Positions 60,399 through 64,000 of a stretch of DNA of 64,000 bases are shown one piece after another. The number at the start of each line of letters is the position of its first letter. The first letter of the stretch is position 1. The stretch lies in contig CAJJDA010000009.1 of assembly GCA_905182855.1 (NCBI GenBank), positions 253,309 through 317,308 on the forward strand, written 5' to 3'. The notes under the pieces are model-generated. The model did not search any database, was not told where the DNA came from, and saw nothing but the letters and a program-made list of their open reading frames with translations. This stretch comes from a gamma proteobacterium HTCC2207. GTDB taxonomy: Bacteria > Pseudomonadota > Gammaproteobacteria > Pseudomonadales > Porticoccaceae. A program made the position numbers and the translations under genes.

Positions 60399-60432
60399 AA
60401 ACCCCTGTCGGCCGCACGACTGACAGGGGTTT
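60399..60432. terminator. Bidirectional-looking terminator after the TonB receptor gene
   Basis: Perfect 11-base stem AAACCCCTGTC / GACAGGGGTTT with a 12-base loop, starting just past the receptor stop at 60440. T runs on both sides are short (three to four). Confidence 0.75.
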
Positions 60433-60439
60433 TATTCGC

Positions 60440-62923
60440 TTAAAACTCTCGTTTTATCGATACCGAGACATATCGGGGAGCACGATAAGAGACCTCATTA
60501 CAGCCACAGAGGTTTGCTAGATCAAAGCCCTGAATACCAGCACGCTCATCAGTCAGGTTTCTAATCGCTAAGGCACCAGACAGCTTGCCATCTTGAGACA
60601 TCCAAGAGACTCGCGCATTCGCCATCACATAGCTAGAGAACTTATCTGCGTCAAAGTTACGAGCATTGTAGTAGAACTCATCAGAGTAGCTAACATCGCC
60701 CTGCACAGCCATAGTGCCACCCAGTGCTGCCCAGGCATATCGAACCATAGCCGTTGCCTGTAAATCAGGCGTATAAGCGGGTTTTACATCCCGCGAGGCT
60801 AGAGGTGAATTAATCCGTAATGGCAGATCTTTAACTGTCGCATCTATATAAGAAATATTAGCTAAAATATCTAGACCCTCACTTGGCGTCGTCTGAATTT
60901 CCAATTCAATACCCTTAGTTTCTGCATCGCGGTTGATCACGTTACCGCCCACATCAACAAACAGGAATGTCTGGTAGTCCTCATAATCGTAGTAGTAGAC
61001 CGAACCATTAATACGCGTAGTGTCATTAACCGACATCTTGAAGCCCGCTTCGTAGGACGTCAGCACCTCCTTATCATAGGGAACACTTGGGTTTCCGCCG
61101 CCACCCAAATAGGCACCAAGCAGAGGCATATTATAGCTACCCGCTTTAACACCACGCTTAATACCACCATAGATCATCATATCTTCGGTTTTCTGCCACT
61201 GCATTTGCAGATTGCCGGCCCAGAGATTATCCGAAGCCTTGTCGGTGAAACTATAGGGTGAACCTGCGCCGAAAATATTCGGAATAAAGTTGCCTTGATT
61301 AACAGTAAATGAACCGAAAGATGGATAGACCCCGATATTCACTTCGTACTCTTTTTTCTCTTTGATTCCACGAATGCCCGCAATAAGAGTCACTGAGTCT
61401 GTCATGTCATATTCATACTGACCGAATACGCTGTAGGATTCAGTTTGTAGGTCGCCCTTAGTGCCGATATCAATAGCTGCTGCTCCGCCACCTGCGCCCC
61501 CGGTAAACGCCATGTCGATAATACTATTAGCTGGCGCCTTGAGGCCATTATCCGCTTTATTATCAATATTTAGGTAATAGGCGCCAACGACCCAGCGCGA
61601 TTCATCTGTCTCGCCACTCAAACGTATCTCTTGGCTAAAAGTACTGGCATCCACACCGGCGTAGTTAGCCAACTGGTTGACAGGTGCCCCATCGACATCG
61701 ATAAACAGTAGCTTTTCATAGTCTTTAGCATCACTGATTGCGACTAATTCCATACCGTTATCTAGAATGTACTCGAGGCGAACATTGAGGCCACTAGTTT
61801 CGGTGAAACCCTGATCTTCAAAGGCAAAGTCACTAGAGAAGGTAAAATCAGAACCGTCTGGATCTCGATAACCAAAGAAGTCGCCTCCAGGGACGGGTCG
61901 GCCGGCTAGCCCTATACCAGCACCCGGTTTGAGTGTGCCTGTCGCTTGATCATAGGAACCATCGATGGCGTTACCGCCGCCGTCAGAACCGTCTGCCGCA
62001 ATAGACAGCCGAGTTTCTGTTGGGCTGGCATCGATCACATTGATCAACTCACCACCGGCATCAAGAACTGCAATAGTTGGCTTTGCCTGATAGGGGCCAG
62101 TTGACACCTTTGACTTAGCATAGTTAAACGAGGTGGCGATACTTAATTTCTCGCTTGGCTGAAAGGCCAGGCTCAGACGCACCGCTTTGGTATCGTCATC
62201 ACCCAGATCAGCACCAGCACCTGTGCCTGGGGAAACAGATCCCAAACCAGTGCCGGCACCTGCAGGGAAAAGATTTTTCAGATACCCGTCCTGTTTGTTC
62301 ATGCGCACTGCAATGCGTGCCGCTACTGTCTCGGAAAGAGGGCCGCCAACAGCCGCTTCTACTGTGGTACGCAGCGCATCGGCCTCAGAATCAAACTGTC
62401 CTACTTCAACATCGACATAACCAGACATCTCATCAAAACTTGGCTTGTTGGACTGGTAGTGAACTAGCCCGCCAGTTGCATTACGGCCAAATAAAGTGCC
62501 CTGAGGACCTTTCAGTATTTCTACTCGCTGAATATCAAACACGCCAAAGGTCTGACCCTGAGCAATAGCGATATAACCTTCATCAAGATACACCGCATTG
62601 GGCGCCTCAATGATATCGGCAAAGTCATTTTGGGTGACGCCACGGATGGAGAACTGCGTATTTTGGCCGGCCAGATTGCCACTGATATGAACACCTGGCG
62701 TAAATGCTGCGATATCGAAGCTCTCACTAACACCCATCGCCTTCATTTGCTCACCTGTATAGGCGCTAATAGCAATGGGTACATCTTGAATGTTTTGCTC
62801 TCTCTTTTGAGCGGTCACTATCACTTCTTCTAAAATACTCTGAGAGACGGCAGGCATGCTCAATGCGCCTATCGCCAAAAAGTACATGGTTCTTTTTATT
62901 AGCCGATCTTTTTTATTTTTCAT
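60440..62923 (-). CDS. TonB-dependent outer-membrane receptor
   Basis: 827 residues. Signal peptide to about 28, TonB box EEVIVTAQKR, plug domain (QDVPIAISAYTGEQM; GPQGTLFGRNATGG) and a 22-strand barrel ending in VSIKREF with terminal Phe. This CirA/IroE-like subgroup is common in marine degraders of hydrophobic or aromatic compounds. In context it could import the substrate of the catabolic island. The shared TTTAATCTTAAA motif lies 129 bases upstream. Confidence 0.95.
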   Translation of the reverse strand: MKNKKDRLIKRTMYFLAIGALSMPAVSQSILEEVIVTAQKREQNIQDVPIAISAYTGEQMKAMGVSESFDIAAFTPGVHISGNLAGQNTQFSIRGVTQNDFADIIEAPNAVYLDEGYIAIAQGQTFGVFDIQRVEILKGPQGTLFGRNATGGLVHYQSNKPSFDEMSGYVDVEVGQFDSEADALRTTVEAAVGGPLSETVAARIAVRMNKQDGYLKNLFPAGAGTGLGSVSPGTGAGADLGDDDTKAVRLSLAFQPSEKLSIATSFNYAKSKVSTGPYQAKPTIAVLDAGGELINVIDASPTETRLSIAADGSDGGGNAIDGSYDQATGTLKPGAGIGLAGRPVPGGDFFGYRDPDGSDFTFSSDFAFEDQGFTETSGLNVRLEYILDNGMELVAISDAKDYEKLLFIDVDGAPVNQLANYAGVDASTFSQEIRLSGETDESRWVVGAYYLNIDNKADNGLKAPANSIIDMAFTGGAGGGAAAIDIGTKGDLQTESYSVFGQYEYDMTDSVTLIAGIRGIKEKKEYEVNIGVYPSFGSFTVNQGNFIPNIFGAGSPYSFTDKASDNLWAGNLQMQWQKTEDMMIYGGIKRGVKAGSYNMPLLGAYLGGGGNPSVPYDKEVLTSYEAGFKMSVNDTTRINGSVYYYDYEDYQTFLFVDVGGNVINRDAETKGIELEIQTTPSEGLDILANISYIDATVKDLPLRINSPLASRDVKPAYTPDLQATAMVRYAWAALGGTMAVQGDVSYSDEFYYNARNFDADKFSSYVMANARVSWMSQDGKLSGALAIRNLTDERAGIQGFDLANLCGCNEVSYRAPRYVSVSIKREF

Positions 62924-63270
62924 TAGTAATTCTCCCCGTTATCCTACATATCTTGATGATTGTGTCTGTAAACTGTACCCCAGTATAAAGTTATATTATA
63001 AGGGAGACCAAGCACCGCCCCCAAATTATTTTAACTCTAAACTATTATTGCTTTAATCTTAAAATACTGTCAAGTAACTAAAGGTAAATGAGACTACATA
63101 CGGTTAAAAAGTAGCCGACAGAGACAGAATTATGGATTTTCCTCGATTTTAGCCACCAAATGATCTCTAAAAGCACTTTAGCTAATGATTAAGCGTATGC
63201 AATGGAAGACAAATAGGAATCACTCCAAATAATACTCAATTAGCGCTTAAGCCTATGCACTACCCAACAG
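62924..63270. other. Intergenic region upstream of the TonB receptor
   Basis: About 347 bases, AT-rich, containing the receptor promoter and the shared motif at 63052. I see no gene; phzF-like ends at 63271. Confidence 0.5.
63052..63063. promoter_or_regulatory. TTTAATCTTAAA, shared motif site 3
   Basis: Differs from sites 1 and 2 only at the central variable position (TTTAANCTTAAA). Outer bases are not palindromic here, unlike site 2. Located 129 bases upstream of the TonB receptor start. Confidence 0.5.
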
Positions 63271-64000
63271 CTAAATCTCAATTAGACCCTCGCTGACCAT
63301 CTTACATGTCCCAGAAACCCAAACATCAATCCCTGAGTCTGGCCGTTTTTTACTGCGTGCCTCAAGCACACTGGGACGCTTCATCTCCACACCCTGAGCT
63401 ATACGCCAGCCAAAGTCGCCAGTTGATTCTGTCTTGTAATGACTCAGCAATGCTGCAAGGGCGCAGTTGGCACTGCCCGTTGCCGGATCTTCGGGGACAC
63501 CGTCAAGAGGCGCAAACATTCTCGCGCGGATGTCAAAGTCGTCGTCAGACCGAACGTAAAGAAGAATATCTGGCATGACCCCAAGTTCTTGAATCTCTTT
63601 GATCACAGGCAGATAGGACCGCGCGCGCTCCAACGCCAATCGGCTGTCAAGCTCGACAATAACAAAGGGTAACCCCACCGAGGCGACTATAGGCTGATGG
63701 GTGCTCGTGACAATATCTTCAGGTACCAGCGACAATGCAGCAGCTATCAAGTCGAGGTCTATAGATTGTCCTAAAGACAGTGATTCAGGGGCTTTCAGTT
63801 CACACCAGATATCGGCGCCAACTTGACGAATTGAAATGGGCACGGGACCCGCCTTTTCCTCAAAGATAATATTGAGACCCTCATCAATATTACCTATCTC
63901 TCCAATACTTGAAAGGACAAAGGCGGTGCCAATATTGGGGTGACCGGCAAAAGGGATCTCTTGCGTCGGCGTGAAAATACGAACGTTTCTTGTATACCCA
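63271..64000 (-). CDS. PhzF-family isomerase/epimerase-like protein, 5' end beyond window
   Basis: Frame is open from base 64000 to the stop at 63271 (243 codons). The N-terminal PhzF block RIFTPTQEIPFAGHPNIGTAF and the C-terminal GVPEDPATGSANCALAALL are clear. PhzF proteins isomerise dihydroanthranilate-type compounds in phenazine synthesis, but most relatives have unknown roles. An apparent GTG start at 63843 is internal, because the conserved upstream block belongs to the same frame. The catalytic Glu lies in the missing N-terminus. Confidence 0.9.
   Translation of the reverse strand, partial: GYTRNVRIFTPTQEIPFAGHPNIGTAFVLSSIGEIGNIDEGLNIIFEEKAGPVPISIRQVGADIWCELKAPESLSLGQSIDLDLIAAALSLVPEDIVTSTHQPIVASVGLPFVIVELDSRLALERARSYLPVIKEIQELGVMPDILLYVRSDDDFDIRARMFAPLDGVPEDPATGSANCALAALLSHYKTESTGDFGWRIAQGVEMKRPSVLEARSKKRPDSGIDVWVSGTCKMVSEGLIEI

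Noticed and set aside
63271-64000. Phenazine biosynthesis cluster
   Set aside because: Only a PhzF-like gene is present; most PhzF homologues are unrelated to phenazines and no other phz gene is seen.

Overview
The window reads as chromosomal DNA of a free-living, probably marine, gammaproteobacterium; a Cellvibrionales-like lineage is my inference. It has no rRNA or tRNA that I could see, no CRISPR array, no insertion sequence and no prophage. Evidence for the lineage is the set and order of core genes: prfB with its programmed frameshift next to lysS, tesA divergent from an ABC pair of the ybbA/ybbP type, bioB-bioF-bioH/C-bioD, hom-thrC with dsbC, glnK-amtB-glnK, ubiK-comM, and a TonB-dependent receptor. 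Coding density is high except at about 40.6-43.9 kb.

Layout. 1-4.3 kb: an SDR fragment, a TetR regulator, and an overlapping phosphotransferase/acyl-CoA dehydrogenase pair that looks like a split version of the ACAD10/ACAD11 architecture. 4.5-7.2 kb: lysS and prfB. 7.3-16.6 kb: a strictosidine-synthase-like protein, selO, a histidine kinase with a degenerate ATP site, an FtsX-type ABC exporter whose ATPase has a Lys/Ala-rich tail, tesA and a DMT transporter. 16.7-24 kb: recJ, a DUF3094-type small membrane protein and the biotin operon, with a candidate BirA operator over the bioB promoter. 24.1-27.7 kb: thrC, hom, dsbC. 27.8-30.8 kb: nitrogen-sensing operon (TorF-like porin, PII, amtB, PII) behind a clear sigma-54 promoter. 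31-40.6 kb: ubiK, comM, a potassium channel, LysE/EamA exporters, MOSC protein, quinone reductase, SUI1 factor, S9 peptidase, greB. 40.6-43.9 kb: gene-poor stretch with GST, SnoaL-like, PPOX and DedA genes.

43.9-63 kb is the most interesting part: a catabolic island controlled by a MarR-type regulator. It encodes a fused 2-aminobenzoyl-CoA (or salicylyl-CoA) monooxygenase/reductase, an SDR, a crotonase, two acyl-CoA dehydrogenases (one glutaryl-CoA type), a Rid-family protein, an isatin-hydrolase/kynurenine-formamidase-type cyclase, and a two-subunit indolepyruvate-type 2-oxoacid oxidoreductase (IorAB). Read together, these suggest isatin -> isatinate (an alpha-keto acid) -> 2-aminobenzoyl-CoA by oxidative decarboxylation -> ring hydroxylation/reduction -> beta-oxidation-like cleavage. 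No aminobenzoate-CoA ligase is present, which such a route would not need. A GMC dehydrogenase with a Tat-targeted small subunit and a TonB receptor may supply the substrate. A shared near-palindrome TTTAANCTTAAA lies upstream of three of these transcription units.

Nine apparent frameshifts were found in otherwise intact conserved genes (recJ, bioF, thrC twice, hom, amtB twice, an EamA transporter, the MarR gene). Most fit loss of one base, several in or beside a homopolymer, which looks more like sequencing or assembly error than gene decay. I annotate these genes as single loci.
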